Positions 9,532-18,670 are shown, numbered from the stretch's first letter. The stretch is DNA of 64,000 nt from Paracoccaceae bacterium (GCA_027484915.1 JAIXSA010000156.1:1-64000); one strand, 5' to 3'. Numbers and translations: made by a program. The notes: generated from the sequence alone by a model not told the origin.

Positions 9532-11102
9532 ATCTCCAGGAAGCGCGGGCCGTCGTGCGGGGTGATCAGCAACTCGCCCAGCTGGTCGGGGTCGGGGGGC
9601 ACGCTGGCGAAGACCATGTCGCAGGCCATTGCAAAATGCTCCATGTCCAGGGGCGAGGGGTTGCAGCCGATGATCGTTTCAACCTTGGCCTGACGGAGGG
9701 AGTCCTCGATCTCGCGGAAGCCGGCGTTGTTCCAGACGACGTAGGTGATGGGCAGCTTTTCATCGACGGCGGTACGAAGCTCGCCCGGGCTGAACTGGAG
9801 GCCCCCGTCGCCGATCAGGCAGACCACGGGCACGCCAGGCGCGGCGAGGGCGGCACCGATGGCCGCGCCGGGGGCAAAACCAAGCGCGCCGTAGCCGGTG
9901 GCCGCGTTGAACCAGCCGCGCGGGCGGTCGTGGTCGTAATAGAGGTTCGCGGCGTAGACCGGCTGGGTGCTGTCGCCGACGATGATCGAGTTCGGCATGG
10001 CGTCGCGGATCACCTCGACCATGTCGAGCTGGCCGGGCATCTCCGCGTTCAGCGTCGCAATCTCGGCGCGGGCGGCCTGACGGACGGCCTCGGCACGGCT
10101 GGCCCCGTCCCGGTTGGCGCGGATGGTCATCGGCATGAGCGCGGCCATCATCGCCCCGGCGTCCGCCTTGATTGGCATCTTTGCCGGATGGCGCGCAAGC
10201 TGGTCGGCGCAGATGTCGATGCGGATCATGTCCGACAGGTTCGGGACGCGACCGTTGGCGTACATGTCATAGTCGGTCGGCCCAAGCTCGGTCCCGATGG
10301 CAAGGATCTGGTCGGCATCGGCGATGAACTTCCTGACCGAGGTCAGGCTGGGTGAGGCGGGGATGGTCAGCCGGTGGCCGAACATCGCACCGCGGGCGTT
10401 GACGGTCTGGATCACCGGGGCGTCGAGGGATTCGGCCAGTTTCTGCAACGGTCCCTCGGCGCCGCGGGTGCCGCCACCAGCCAGGATGACGACCCTCTCG
10501 GCAGCGTTCAGCGCGGCGGCGATGCTGCGCAGGCGGCCCAGAGGCAGCGGCACGGCGCTGGAGGAGACCACGGGGGGCGGCAGTTCCGGGCAGGGCTGGC
10601 CCATCATGTTCGTGGATATCTGGATATGGGCGGGGCCGGGGCGACCGGCCGTCATCGCGGCGAAGGCGCGGTCCAGCACCTCGCCCAGTTTTTTGGGGTC
10701 GGTGACGGTTTCGGTGTGGCACAGTGTGGCGACCATTGCGCCCTGGTCGGGGAGTTCGTGCAGACGGCCAAGGCCCTTGCCCAGGGTGTCGCTGCGGCCA
10801 AGGCCGGAGATGACCAGCATTGGGACAGAGTCCGCCTTGGCCTGGGCCATCGCGGTCAGGGTGTTGGTCAGGCCCGGCCCCGTGATGACGAAGGCGGCGG
10901 CAGGCTTGCCGGAGATGCGGGCATAGCCGTCGGCCATGAAGCCCGCGCCCTGTTCGTGGCGGGGGGTGACGTGGCGGATCTTGCCCTGCGCGGCGGCGAG
11001 GCCCCGATAGAGTTCAATCGTGTGAACGCCGGGAATGCCGAAAACGGTATCGATTCCCCGCGCGATCAGGCCTTCGATCAGACGGATGCCGACGGTGGTC
11101 AT
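9519..11102 (-). CDS. Thiamine-pyrophosphate enzyme, acetolactate-synthase-like; likely 5-guanidino-2-oxopentanoate decarboxylase (AruI type)
   Basis: GIPGVHTIELYRGL...HEQGAGFMADGYARISGKPAAAFVITGPGLTN; GDGGLQFSPGELRTAVDEKLPITYVVWNN TPP motif; next to aminotransferase. Confidence 0.8.
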   Translation of the reverse strand: MTTVGIRLIEGLIARGIDTVFGIPGVHTIELYRGLAAAQGKIRHVTPRHEQGAGFMADGYARISGKPAAAFVITGPGLTNTLTAMAQAKADSVPMLVISGLGRSDTLGKGLGRLHELPDQGAMVATLCHTETVTDPKKLGEVLDRAFAAMTAGRPGPAHIQISTNMMGQPCPELPPPVVSSSAVPLPLGRLRSIAAALNAAERVVILAGGGTRGAEGPLQKLAESLDAPVIQTVNARGAMFGHRLTIPASPSLTSVRKFIADADQILAIGTELGPTDYDMYANGRVPNLSDMIRIDICADQLARHPAKMPIKADAGAMMAALMPMTIRANRDGASRAEAVRQAARAEIATLNAEMPGQLDMVEVIRDAMPNSIIVGDSTQPVYAANLYYDHDRPRGWFNAATGYGALGFAPGAAIGAALAAPGVPVVCLIGDGGLQFSPGELRTAVDEKLPITYVVWNNAGFREIEDSLRQAKVETIIGCNPSPLDMEHFAMACDMVFASVPPDPDQLGELLITPHDGPRFLEIQVP

Positions 11103-12286
11103 GCTGCGTTCCCCAGGATGCTTGCCGCGTGGGCGGCGATACGTTTCGCGGCTTCCACCGTGCGGTCGTCGGGTTGGGTGAGCGACAGGCGCAGCCAGCT
11201 GGTGAGCCCCGCGCCGAAGCTTTCGCCGGGCATGACGGCGACCTTCTGCCGGTCGAGGAGACCGTAGGCGAAGGCTTCTCCCGAAAGGCCGGTGGCGCGG
11301 ACGTCGATCAGGGCGAACATCCCCGCCTCGGGCCGGTGGACGTAAAGGCCGTTCACGCCAGACAGCGTGTCGGCGATGATCCCGGCGCGGCGTGAGAAGC
11401 GTTCCGCCATGCCAGCCGCGACGGGCGAAGGTTCGGAAACTGCAAGCTGGGTGGCATCAGCAAGGAAAGGTTGGCTACCGAAAAGCATGGTTTCTGAAAG
11501 CGGCAGCATTCGCGCGCAGAATTCGGCCGGGCCGACGCACCAGCCCGAGCGGAAGCCGGGGGCGGCGTGAGACTTGGAGATAGAGGAGGCGACGACGGTG
11601 CGATCGGCAAGGTCGGGATAGTCCAGCGGTGAGGTGAAGGTCACGCCGGGGAAGACCAGATCCTCGTAGACCTCGTCGCAGAGGATCCAGAGGTCATGCG
11701 CCTTGGCGAGGTCGCCCAAGGCACGGATGTCCTCGGCGCGCAGGACGGCGCCGGTGGGGTTGTGGGGCGAGTTGAGGAACAGCACGCGAGAGCGCGGGGT
11801 GATGCGGGAGGCGACATCGGCGACCTGCATCCGGAAGCCGTTTTCGGGCTTCAGCGGGACCGGGACAACCTTTGCGCCGGTCTGGGCAATGAGCCCCTCG
11901 TAGGTCGCATACATCGGGTCGCCAAGCAGGACCTCGTCCCCCGCTTCGACCAAGGTGCGGAGGATGCCGTAAAGCACGGTCTGGGTGCCGGGCAGGCACA
12001 TGATCTGGTCACGCGTGATCTCGCGCCCGCGGCGGGCGGTGTAGCGGGCCGCAAGGGCGGCGACGAGGCCCGGTTCACCCCGGCCGTTGGAATAGCCGGT
12101 GCGGCCGGCCTGCATCGCCTTTGTCGCCGCCTCGAGGAAGCGGGTCGGGGTCGGGACGTCGGGTTCGCCGATGGTGAACTCGATGATCTCTTCCCCGGCG
12201 GCCTTCATGGCGCGGGCGCGGGCGTGCAGAGCCCATTTGGCACCGCCAAGGCCGGACAGACGGTCGGTGACGGAGGCGTATCTCAT
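11099..12286 (-). CDS. PLP-dependent class I/II aminotransferase (AruH-like)
   Basis: FTIGEPDVPTP, NSPHNPTGAV, CDEVYEDLVF, SSISKSHAAPGFRSGW PLP-lysine motif; 4-nt ATGA overlap with downstream gene. Confidence 0.85.
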   Translation of the reverse strand: MRYASVTDRLSGLGGAKWALHARARAMKAAGEEIIEFTIGEPDVPTPTRFLEAATKAMQAGRTGYSNGRGEPGLVAALAARYTARRGREITRDQIMCLPGTQTVLYGILRTLVEAGDEVLLGDPMYATYEGLIAQTGAKVVPVPLKPENGFRMQVADVASRITPRSRVLFLNSPHNPTGAVLRAEDIRALGDLAKAHDLWILCDEVYEDLVFPGVTFTSPLDYPDLADRTVVASSISKSHAAPGFRSGWCVGPAEFCARMLPLSETMLFGSQPFLADATQLAVSEPSPVAAGMAERFSRRAGIIADTLSGVNGLYVHRPEAGMFALIDVRATGLSGEAFAYGLLDRQKVAVMPGESFGAGLTSWLRLSLTQPDDRTVEAAKRIAAHAASILGNAA

Positions 12287-12942
12287 GGCGTGGTCTTTCC
12301 GAAATCGGGGAGCATGGCGGTGTGTTCCAGCAGGTTCACGCCCAGGATGGCGCTGACCGAGGAGAGGCCGATGGTGATGACCTCACCCGGCGCGAAGGTG
12401 GCGGGGAGGAGCGAGCCTTCGACCCAGAGCCCATCAATCAGTGCGTTGCAGGCGATGGCCTCGGCGCGGGTCTGGCCGGGCAGGACCGTGCGCGGAAGGG
12501 TCTCGATCAGTCTTTGCAGCGTGTCGCGATAGGCAAGGTAGGCGGCTTCGTGCACGGCCATCAGGTCGGGATCGCTGCGGACCTTGTGCATGTATCCGGC
12601 CCAGAGGACGACGGCGCCAGCGTCCAGCACCGGCGGGCGCAGCGAGGCGGCGATGAAGGCGGCGAGGCGTTCTTCGGGGCCGGCGCCGACGCCTTCGATC
12701 GCATCGGACCCCTTGGCAGTCATCCCGTCCATCAGGGCGCGATAGGCGGCGCGGGTAAGTTCGTCCTTAGACTGGAAGTAGTGGCGTATGAGGCCCGGCG
12801 TCACCCCGGCGCGTTCGGCGATGGCGCGCACCGTCGCGGCCTCGGGCCCGCCTTCGGCCACCAGTTCCTGCGTGGCCGAAATCAGCGCGGTACGGCGGCT
12901 TTCTTCGCTTTCACGGCGGTAGAGGCGGCGGGCGGGTTGCAT
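12283..12942 (-). CDS. TetR/BetI-like transcriptional regulator
   Basis: AEGGPEAATVRAIAERAGVTPGLIRHYFQSKDELTRAAYRALM HTH. Confidence 0.85.
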   Translation of the reverse strand: MQPARRLYRRESEESRRTALISATQELVAEGGPEAATVRAIAERAGVTPGLIRHYFQSKDELTRAAYRALMDGMTAKGSDAIEGVGAGPEERLAAFIAASLRPPVLDAGAVVLWAGYMHKVRSDPDLMAVHEAAYLAYRDTLQRLIETLPRTVLPGQTRAEAIACNALIDGLWVEGSLLPATFAPGEVITIGLSSVSAILGVNLLEHTAMLPDFGKTTP

Positions 12943-12999
12943 GGTGTCCGTTTGTTATACGCATGTATAATCGTGCGGAGGCGGTGGGAAGTCAACCGC

Positions 13000-13890
13000 T
13001 TACGTCTCTCGGTGGACGTCCTTGTGGATGATGACGTCGGCGTGGGGGTAGGCCTCGATGATCGCGCGGCGGAGGCTGGCGCCGATGTCGTGGGCCGCGC
13101 GCAGCGACTGGTCACCGTCCAGCTCGATATGGAGGTTGACGAAGACGCGGCTGCCGGCGGTCCGGGTCTTGAGGTCATGATAGCCGCGCACGCCGGGCCA
13201 GTCGGCGGCGATCCTGCCGATCCCTTCGATGATGCGGGGATCGGCGGAGCGGTCCATAAGCGCGTCCCAGGCGTCCTTGCCGATGTGGAGCGCGCCGATG
13301 GCCATGACACCGGCGGCGGCCAGCGCCACTACGGCGTCGACGGAGCCGATGCCGTAGCGGCTGGAGGCCCAAAGCGCTCCGATGGCCCCGAGGCTGGGCA
13401 GAAGGTCGCCAAGGTAGTGCAGCCGGTCGGCGGCGACCACCTTGCTGCCGGTGCGGCGGGCGACGCGGCCCTGCCACCAGACGAGCGCCAGGGTCAAAAG
13501 GATCGAGACGACCATGACGATCAGCCCGCGCCCTTCGGACGCTAGTTGGCGCGGGGTGTCGGCCATCAGGCGGTGGACGGCGGTCCAGCCGATCACGCCA
13601 GAGGAGACGAGGATGAAGGTCGATTGCGCCAGCGCGGCAAGGTCTTCGGCCGAGGTGTGGCCGAAGGCGTGGTCTTCGTCGGCGGGACGGGCCGCGTAGA
13701 CGATGGCAGCTGCGGCCCCGAGCGACATCATCAGGTCCAGCGCCGAGTCGGCCAGCGAGGCGGCAATCGACAGGGCCCCGGTCTCGGCCAGGGCCCAGAG
13801 CTTCAGCGCCACGAGGACGGCTGCGACGAGGACCGAGGCGAGCCCTGCCGAGATCGCCAGGCTGACGCCTGATTTCGGGCTATTCGACAA
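13000..13890 (-). CDS. Cation diffusion facilitator family transporter
   Basis: SIAASLADSALDLMMSLGA, ADEDHAFGHTSAEDLAALAQS; C-terminal cytosolic HxDxH-like domain. Confidence 0.9.
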   Translation of the reverse strand: MSNSPKSGVSLAISAGLASVLVAAVLVALKLWALAETGALSIAASLADSALDLMMSLGAAAAIVYAARPADEDHAFGHTSAEDLAALAQSTFILVSSGVIGWTAVHRLMADTPRQLASEGRGLIVMVVSILLTLALVWWQGRVARRTGSKVVAADRLHYLGDLLPSLGAIGALWASSRYGIGSVDAVVALAAAGVMAIGALHIGKDAWDALMDRSADPRIIEGIGRIAADWPGVRGYHDLKTRTAGSRVFVNLHIELDGDQSLRAAHDIGASLRRAIIEAYPHADVIIHKDVHRET

Positions 13891-14458
13891 TCTCGTCTTC
13901 CTTCACGCCCCAGATGGCGGTCTTCTGGATCCAGCCGCGGGTTCCGTCGAAGGAGATCCGGCACCAGGCCTCGTTGCATTCCAGGATTCGACCGATGACC
14001 CCAAGTTCGGCCTGGGCAACCACGGTCGATCCGTCCTTGGGGGCGTCGTGCACCTCGGCCATGTCGAGGGTGACAAGGGCGGTGCGGACACCTGACAGCA
14101 GGGAATAGTGAACCCAGCCGCCTGCGCCTTCGTAATCCTCGACCCGACGCCAGTTCTCGAATTCTGCAGTGATCTTCAGGGGCATGCCGGACCGGGTGAA
14201 GACCCAGTCGATGCGGTGGGTAAGGCCTGGGCCGCGACGCGCGTTGCCTTCGGACCCCTTGAGCGAGACGAAGCGGGGCAGGGGGAGGTTCGTCACGCAG
14301 CCGATGTCCGGCTGGCACTGCTTTTCGGGCGGCTTGTCGCTGACCTTCGGGGCTTCGGTCTCGGGCGCGCCTGCCTCGGGGGGCGTGGACTCCTGCGCGA
14401 CGACGGTCGTGCCCAGAAGAGCGCCCAGAAGTGCCAGAACCGCGACCAACCGTTTCAT
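13880..14458 (-). CDS. Exported SH3-domain protein
   Basis: Signal peptide; LPLPRFVSLKGSEGNARRGPGLTHRIDWVFTRSGMPLKITAEFENWRRVEDYEGAGGWVHYSLLSG. Confidence 0.8.
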   Translation of the reverse strand: MKRLVAVLALLGALLGTTVVAQESTPPEAGAPETEAPKVSDKPPEKQCQPDIGCVTNLPLPRFVSLKGSEGNARRGPGLTHRIDWVFTRSGMPLKITAEFENWRRVEDYEGAGGWVHYSLLSGVRTALVTLDMAEVHDAPKDGSTVVAQAELGVIGRILECNEAWCRISFDGTRGWIQKTAIWGVKEDEIVE

Positions 14459-14587
14459 CTTGCCGCCTTCCGGGATACCGCGCAGGGCATCCGTGTCGTT
14501 ACCGCTCTACCTGGGTCTTGTGCATCGCCCCGCTTGGCTGCACCTTGCCCCAAGGACGCCGGATTTGGAAGTGTCGGGGAGAAGAGC

Positions 14588-15574
14588 ATGCCTGCCAGCC
14601 GCCTGACTGTGGTCGTGACGCGACGGCTGCCCGAGGTCGTGGAGACGCGGATGAAGGAGTTGTTCGACGTCGACCTTCGCGACCCCGACGTTGCGATGAC
14701 GCGCGAGGAACTGGCCGAGGCGATGCGGAGGGCGGACGTGCTGGTGCCGACGATCACCGACACGATCGACGCGGGGCTTCTGGCGCAGGCGGGCGAGAAG
14801 CTGAAGCTGATCGCGAACTATGGCGCGGGTGTCGATCACATCGACGTGGCGACGGCGCGGCAGCGGGGAATCCTGGTGTCGAACACGCCGGGGGTCACGA
14901 CCGAGGACACGGCGGACATGGTTATGGCGCTGATCCTCGCGGTGACGCGGCGCATCCCGCAGGGTCTGCAGGTGATGCAGGCGGGCGGCTGGACCGGCTG
15001 GTCGCCGATGGCCAACCTGGGCGGGCGGCTGGGCGGGCGGCGACTTGGCATCCTGGGTATGGGCCGGATCGGTCAGGCGGTGGCGCGCCGCGCGCGGGCC
15101 TTCGGGTTGCAGGTGCACTACCACAACCGAAAGCGCGTTCGTCCCGAGGTCGAAGCCGAGCTTGAGGCGACCTATTGGGAAAGCCTGGACCAGATGCTGG
15201 CGCGGATGGACATCGTCAGCGTGAACTGCCCGCACACGCCGTCGACCTTCCATCTGCTGAACGCGCGGAGGCTGAAGCTGATGAAGCCCTCGGCCGTCGT
15301 CGTGAACACGTCGCGCGGCGAGGTGATCGACCAGAATGCCCTGACCCGGGCGCTGCGGGCAGGCGAGCTGGCCGGGGCTGGGTTGGACGTCTACGAGCAC
15401 GGCACCGACATCAATCCGCGGCTGGTGGAATTGCCGAACGTCGTCCTGTTGCCGCACATGGGGTCGGCCACCCTGGAGGGGCGTATAGAGATGGGCGAGA
15501 AGGTCATCATCAACATCAAGACCTTTGCCGATGGCCACCGCCCACCGGATCAGGTTGTGCCCGGAATGTTCTGA
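14588..15574 (+). CDS. D-isomer-specific 2-hydroxyacid dehydrogenase (glyoxylate/D-glycerate dehydrogenase-like)
   Basis: LGGRRLGILGMGRIGQAVARRARAFG, NTSRGEVIDQNAL, LPHMGSATLEGR. Confidence 0.92.
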   Translation: MPASRLTVVVTRRLPEVVETRMKELFDVDLRDPDVAMTREELAEAMRRADVLVPTITDTIDAGLLAQAGEKLKLIANYGAGVDHIDVATARQRGILVSNTPGVTTEDTADMVMALILAVTRRIPQGLQVMQAGGWTGWSPMANLGGRLGGRRLGILGMGRIGQAVARRARAFGLQVHYHNRKRVRPEVEAELEATYWESLDQMLARMDIVSVNCPHTPSTFHLLNARRLKLMKPSAVVVNTSRGEVIDQNALTRALRAGELAGAGLDVYEHGTDINPRLVELPNVVLLPHMGSATLEGRIEMGEKVIINIKTFADGHRPPDQVVPGMF

Positions 15575-15726
15575 AAACACAACCTGTAGGCGACTCTCGA
15601 AAGATTCCTGTGGAGAAACTGTTTCCACGCGCCCGGATTGATTGCCCAAGGATTGTTGGCGCACTAAGGAAATCAGGCAGTTTTGTGACATACCCGTCGC
15701 GTCTCTGCGAGATTTGGGAGATTGAT

Positions 15727-15960
15727 ATGTTTAAAGTCCTTAAGGCCGGGCTGGTGGCCGTGACCGCTCTGACCGCCTCGACGGCCTATGCCGGAGGCCC
15801 GGTCCTGATCGAGGAAGGCAACAACGAGCTGATCACAGAGGCACCCTCCAGCCGCGTCGGCATCCTGCCGGTAATTGGCGCGTTGGTGCTGGTGTGCCTT
15901 CTCGCCTGCGGCGGCGGCGATGACGACCCTGCACCCGAGCCGGATCCCGATCCGAAATGA
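15727..15960 (+). CDS. Micro-gene array unit 1: small exported/membrane protein, 77 aa
   Basis: MFKVLKAGLVAVTALTASTAYAGGPVLIEEG...SSRVGILPVIGALVLVCLLACGGGDDDPAPEPDPDPK; signal peptide + AGGPV + TM + C-G + acidic tail. Confidence 0.75.
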   Translation: MFKVLKAGLVAVTALTASTAYAGGPVLIEEGNNELITEAPSSRVGILPVIGALVLVCLLACGGGDDDPAPEPDPDPK

Positions 15961-15977
15961 ACACACGGCTAGCGGCA

Positions 15978-15995
15978 GGGCCCCACTCGGGGCCC
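15978..15995 (+). terminator. Terminator of array unit 1
   Basis: gggcccc-actc-ggggccc stem followed by gttttg. Confidence 0.6.
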
Positions 15996-16222
15996 GCCGA
16001 CGTTTTGGGCAGAGGCGGCATGAAGTGCACCCTGCCTTCCGTCATCCCCTACAAGACGATGAACCAGACTTGGGATTTTGCGACACGTCTGTTGCATTAA
16101 AGCCAAAGCGTCGCACTCATTCTTCACGCTGCTACACGAATCCGTTGTGCCGTTATCCGAACATGCCATAGCGTTAAGACATGAGTTCTCCCGGGCTGCC
16201 CGGACAATAGAAAGGAAATGCC

Positions 16223-16420
16223 ATGAAAAAGTTTCTTGGGTCGATGCTGGCCGCCACGATGATCACTTCGGCTGCTTACGCTGGTGGTCCGGTCGTCGTT
16301 GAAGAAGAGCCGGTTGTCGAAGCTTCGTCCCCGCGTTCGGGCTGGATTGTTCCGGTCATCATTGGCGCGATCGTGCTCTGCGCCATCGCCTGCGGCAACG
16401 ACGACGATCCGCAAACCTGA
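16223..16420 (+). CDS. Micro-gene array unit 2, 65 aa
   Basis: MKKFLGSMLAATMITSAAYAGGPVVVEEEPVVEASSPRSGWIVPVIIGAIVLCAIACGNDDDPQT; RBS GAAAGGAAA. Confidence 0.8.
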   Translation: MKKFLGSMLAATMITSAAYAGGPVVVEEEPVVEASSPRSGWIVPVIIGAIVLCAIACGNDDDPQT

Positions 16421-16445
16421 TCCAGGTTCCAGTCGATTGGACGGA

Positions 16446-16466
16446 CGGCAGCGCAGTGCGCTGCCG
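16446..16466 (+). terminator. Terminator of array unit 2
   Basis: cggcagcg-cagtg-cgctgccg followed by TTTGCATTTTC. Confidence 0.75.
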
Positions 16467-16616
16467 TTTGCATTTTCGCCCTGCCGATGATGCATCATTG
16501 GCACAGGGAGCGGGCATTGTCGGGTCGGGGAGGCGTGGAGTTCTAGAATCGAGGGCGCATGTGCTATCGATACACTAGGTCGGTAACGTCCGGCTGTTCA
16601 CCCAAGGAAGAACGCA

Positions 16617-16829
16617 ATGATCAAAATCGCGTCGAGCCTCCTGGCCCTTACCCTTGCCTTCGGCTCTGCCGTTTCGGCTGGTGGTCCTGTGGTCGTCGAA
16701 GAAGAAGGCCAGCCTGAAGTCGTGGCCGAAAGCCCGCGTTCGGGCTGGATCGTTCCCATCATCATCGGCGGCATCATCCTGTGCGCCATCGCCTGCGGGA
16801 ACGATGACGAGCAGACTCCTCCTCCGTGA
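16617..16829 (+). CDS. Micro-gene array unit 3, 70 aa
   Basis: MIKIASSLLALTLAFGSAVSAGGPVVVEEEGQPEVVAESPRSGWIVPIIIGGIILCAIACGNDDEQTPPP. Confidence 0.8.
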   Translation: MIKIASSLLALTLAFGSAVSAGGPVVVEEEGQPEVVAESPRSGWIVPIIIGGIILCAIACGNDDEQTPPP

Positions 16830-16852
16830 TCGAATGTCCAAGAATGGACCTA

Positions 16853-16874
16853 CGGCAGCGCTTAGGCGCTGCCG
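16853..16874 (+). terminator. Terminator of array unit 3
   Basis: cggcagcgc-ttag-gcgctgccg followed by TTTGCTTTT. Confidence 0.75.
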
Positions 16875-17032
16875 TTTGCTTTTGGACCGACCGTCACGCG
16901 ATGATGCATCTTGGGCACAGGAGAGCGTTCACCGTTCGGTCGGGGTGCCGAAAGAGTTCAGTTCTGTCTAAAGCGTGTGCTAGGGGAAATCACGCCGGCA
17001 ACGTCCGGTTTGCATATCCAAGGAAAAACAGA

Positions 17033-17242
17033 ATGACCAAGATCGCATCGAGCATCCTCGCCTTTACCCTTGCCTTTGGCTCTGCCGTTTCGGCCGGTGG
17101 CCCTGTCGTCGTCGTGGAAGAAGGCCAGCCGGAAGTTGTGGCTGAAAGCCCGCGTTCGGGCTGGATTGTTCCCGTCATCATCGGCGGCATCATCCTGTGC
17201 GCCATCGCCTGCGGCAACGACGACGAACAACAGCGCGGTTGA
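17033..17242 (+). CDS. Micro-gene array unit 4, 69 aa
   Basis: MTKIASSILAFTLAFGSAVSAGGPVVVVEEGQPEVVAESPRSGWIVPVIIGGIILCAIACGNDDEQQRG; internal ATG of ORF 16826..17242. Confidence 0.8.
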   Translation: MTKIASSILAFTLAFGSAVSAGGPVVVVEEGQPEVVAESPRSGWIVPVIIGGIILCAIACGNDDEQQRG

Positions 17243-17268
17243 TTGACGGTTCCAGTCTGCTGGACGGA

Positions 17269-17289
17269 CGGCAGCGCAGTGCGCTGCCG
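17269..17289 (+). terminator. Terminator of array unit 4
   Basis: Same 21-mer cggcagcgcagtgcgctgccg as unit 2, followed by TTTTCGTTTT. Confidence 0.75.
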
Positions 17290-17524
17290 TTTTCGTTTTG
17301 GCAGTGAGCGTCTTTGAATGGTTTCTTCGCCACAGGGAGCGACACCGTCAGAATTGGACGCCCGGAAGCCAAATGCGCTCTTGCGGCGCTGATATTGATG
17401 CAGGGCGGATACAGGTGTGTCCGGCTAGCCGAACTGCAGTGGCTGATCTCTCGCAGGAACGGCATCCTGTGATAGTGTCGGAATGACCGGCGCGATGCGT
17501 CTGTTTCCTTTGAAGGAGTCATCC

Positions 17525-17731
17525 ATGACCAAGATTGCAGCCTCAGTTCTTGCCCTGTCCCTGGCCTTCGGTTCGGCCGTTTCCGCCGGCGGCCCCGTCG
17601 TCGTCGAAGAGGAAGGCCAGCCCGAAGTGGTGGCCGAGAGCCCGCGTTCGGGCTGGATCGTTCCCGTCATCATCGGCGCGATTGTCATCTGCGCCATCGC
17701 CTGCGGCAACGACGATCCCGTCGACGACTGA
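17525..17731 (+). CDS. Micro-gene array unit 5, 68 aa
   Basis: MTKIAASVLALSLAFGSAVSAGGPVVVEEEGQPEVVAESPRSGWIVPVIIGAIVICAIACGNDDPVDD; RBS GAAGGAG. Confidence 0.8.
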   Translation: MTKIAASVLALSLAFGSAVSAGGPVVVEEEGQPEVVAESPRSGWIVPVIIGAIVICAIACGNDDPVDD

Positions 17732-17794
17732 TCCCGACCAAAGCCTTTGGCATTGGCCCCGGGTGTCGTGACGGCAGCCAGGGCCTTTGCGCAT

Positions 17795-18670
17795 TCAGAT
17801 CCCGTTGATCGGCACCTTCAGGAAGCGCTTCCCGTCCTCGTCCGCAGGGGGGAGGTCTCCGCCGCGCATGTTGATCTGCAGCGAGGGGATGATCAGCTTT
17901 GGCATCGCCAGCGTCCTGTCGCGCGCGGTCCGCAGCGCGACGAATTCCTCACGCGATTTGCCGGCGACGTGGATGTTGTGCGCCCTCTCCTCCCGCACGG
18001 TGGTTTCATAGGCGATGTCGCGGCCGTTCGGGCCGTAGTCGTGGCACATGAAAAGCCGCATCTCGTCCGGCAGGGACAGGACCTTCTGGATGCTGTCGTA
18101 CAACTGCCCGGCGTCGCCACCGGGAAAGTCGGCCCGGGCCGAGCCGCCGTCAGGCATGAAGAGCGTGTCGCCGACGAAGGCCGCGTCGCCCATGACATGC
18201 GTCATGCAGGCAGGCGTGTGGCCGGGGGTGTGAAGCGCGGTGCAGGTCATGGTGCCCACAGTGTAGGTATCGCCGTCGTCGAACAGCCGGTCGAACTGTG
18301 ACCCGTCGCGCTGGAACTCGGTCCCCTCGTTAAAGATCTTGCCGAAGGTGTCCTGCACCACGGTGATGTTGCGGCCGATGCCGATCTGGCCGCCAAGCTG
18401 CCGCTGGATATAGGGCGCGGCAGAAAGGTGGTCGGCGTGGACATGCGTCTCGATCAGCCATTCCAGGGTCAGCGCCTGATCACGGACGTAGGCGATCAGT
18501 TCGTCGGCATGGGTGTAGGTGATGCGGCCGGCGGCATAGTCGATGTCCATCACGCTGTCGACGATGGCACAGGCGGCAGAGGCCGGGTCCTTCACCACGT
18601 AGCTGATGGTGTTGGTGGCGGGATCGAAGAAGCCCTTCACCAGGGGTTTGACGGACAGATCGATTGTCAT
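17795..18670 (-). CDS. MBL-fold metallohydrolase, persulfide-dioxygenase/Blh-like
   Basis: LIETHVHADHLSAAPYIQRQLGGQIGIG, HTPGHTPACMTHVMGDAAFVGDTLFMPDGGSARADFPGGDA. Confidence 0.88.
   Translation of the reverse strand: MTIDLSVKPLVKGFFDPATNTISYVVKDPASAACAIVDSVMDIDYAAGRITYTHADELIAYVRDQALTLEWLIETHVHADHLSAAPYIQRQLGGQIGIGRNITVVQDTFGKIFNEGTEFQRDGSQFDRLFDDGDTYTVGTMTCTALHTPGHTPACMTHVMGDAAFVGDTLFMPDGGSARADFPGGDAGQLYDSIQKVLSLPDEMRLFMCHDYGPNGRDIAYETTVREERAHNIHVAGKSREEFVALRTARDRTLAMPKLIIPSLQINMRGGDLPPADEDGKRFLKVPINGI

Noticed and set aside
8670-10355. 561-aa plus-strand ORF
   Set aside because: Out-of-frame shadow of the MFS and TPP-enzyme genes.
15600-17731. Micro-gene array considered as retron/CRISPR-like or attC array
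   Set aside because: Repeat units are complete ORFs with RBS, signal peptide and terminator; no RT, integrase or Cas gene nearby.
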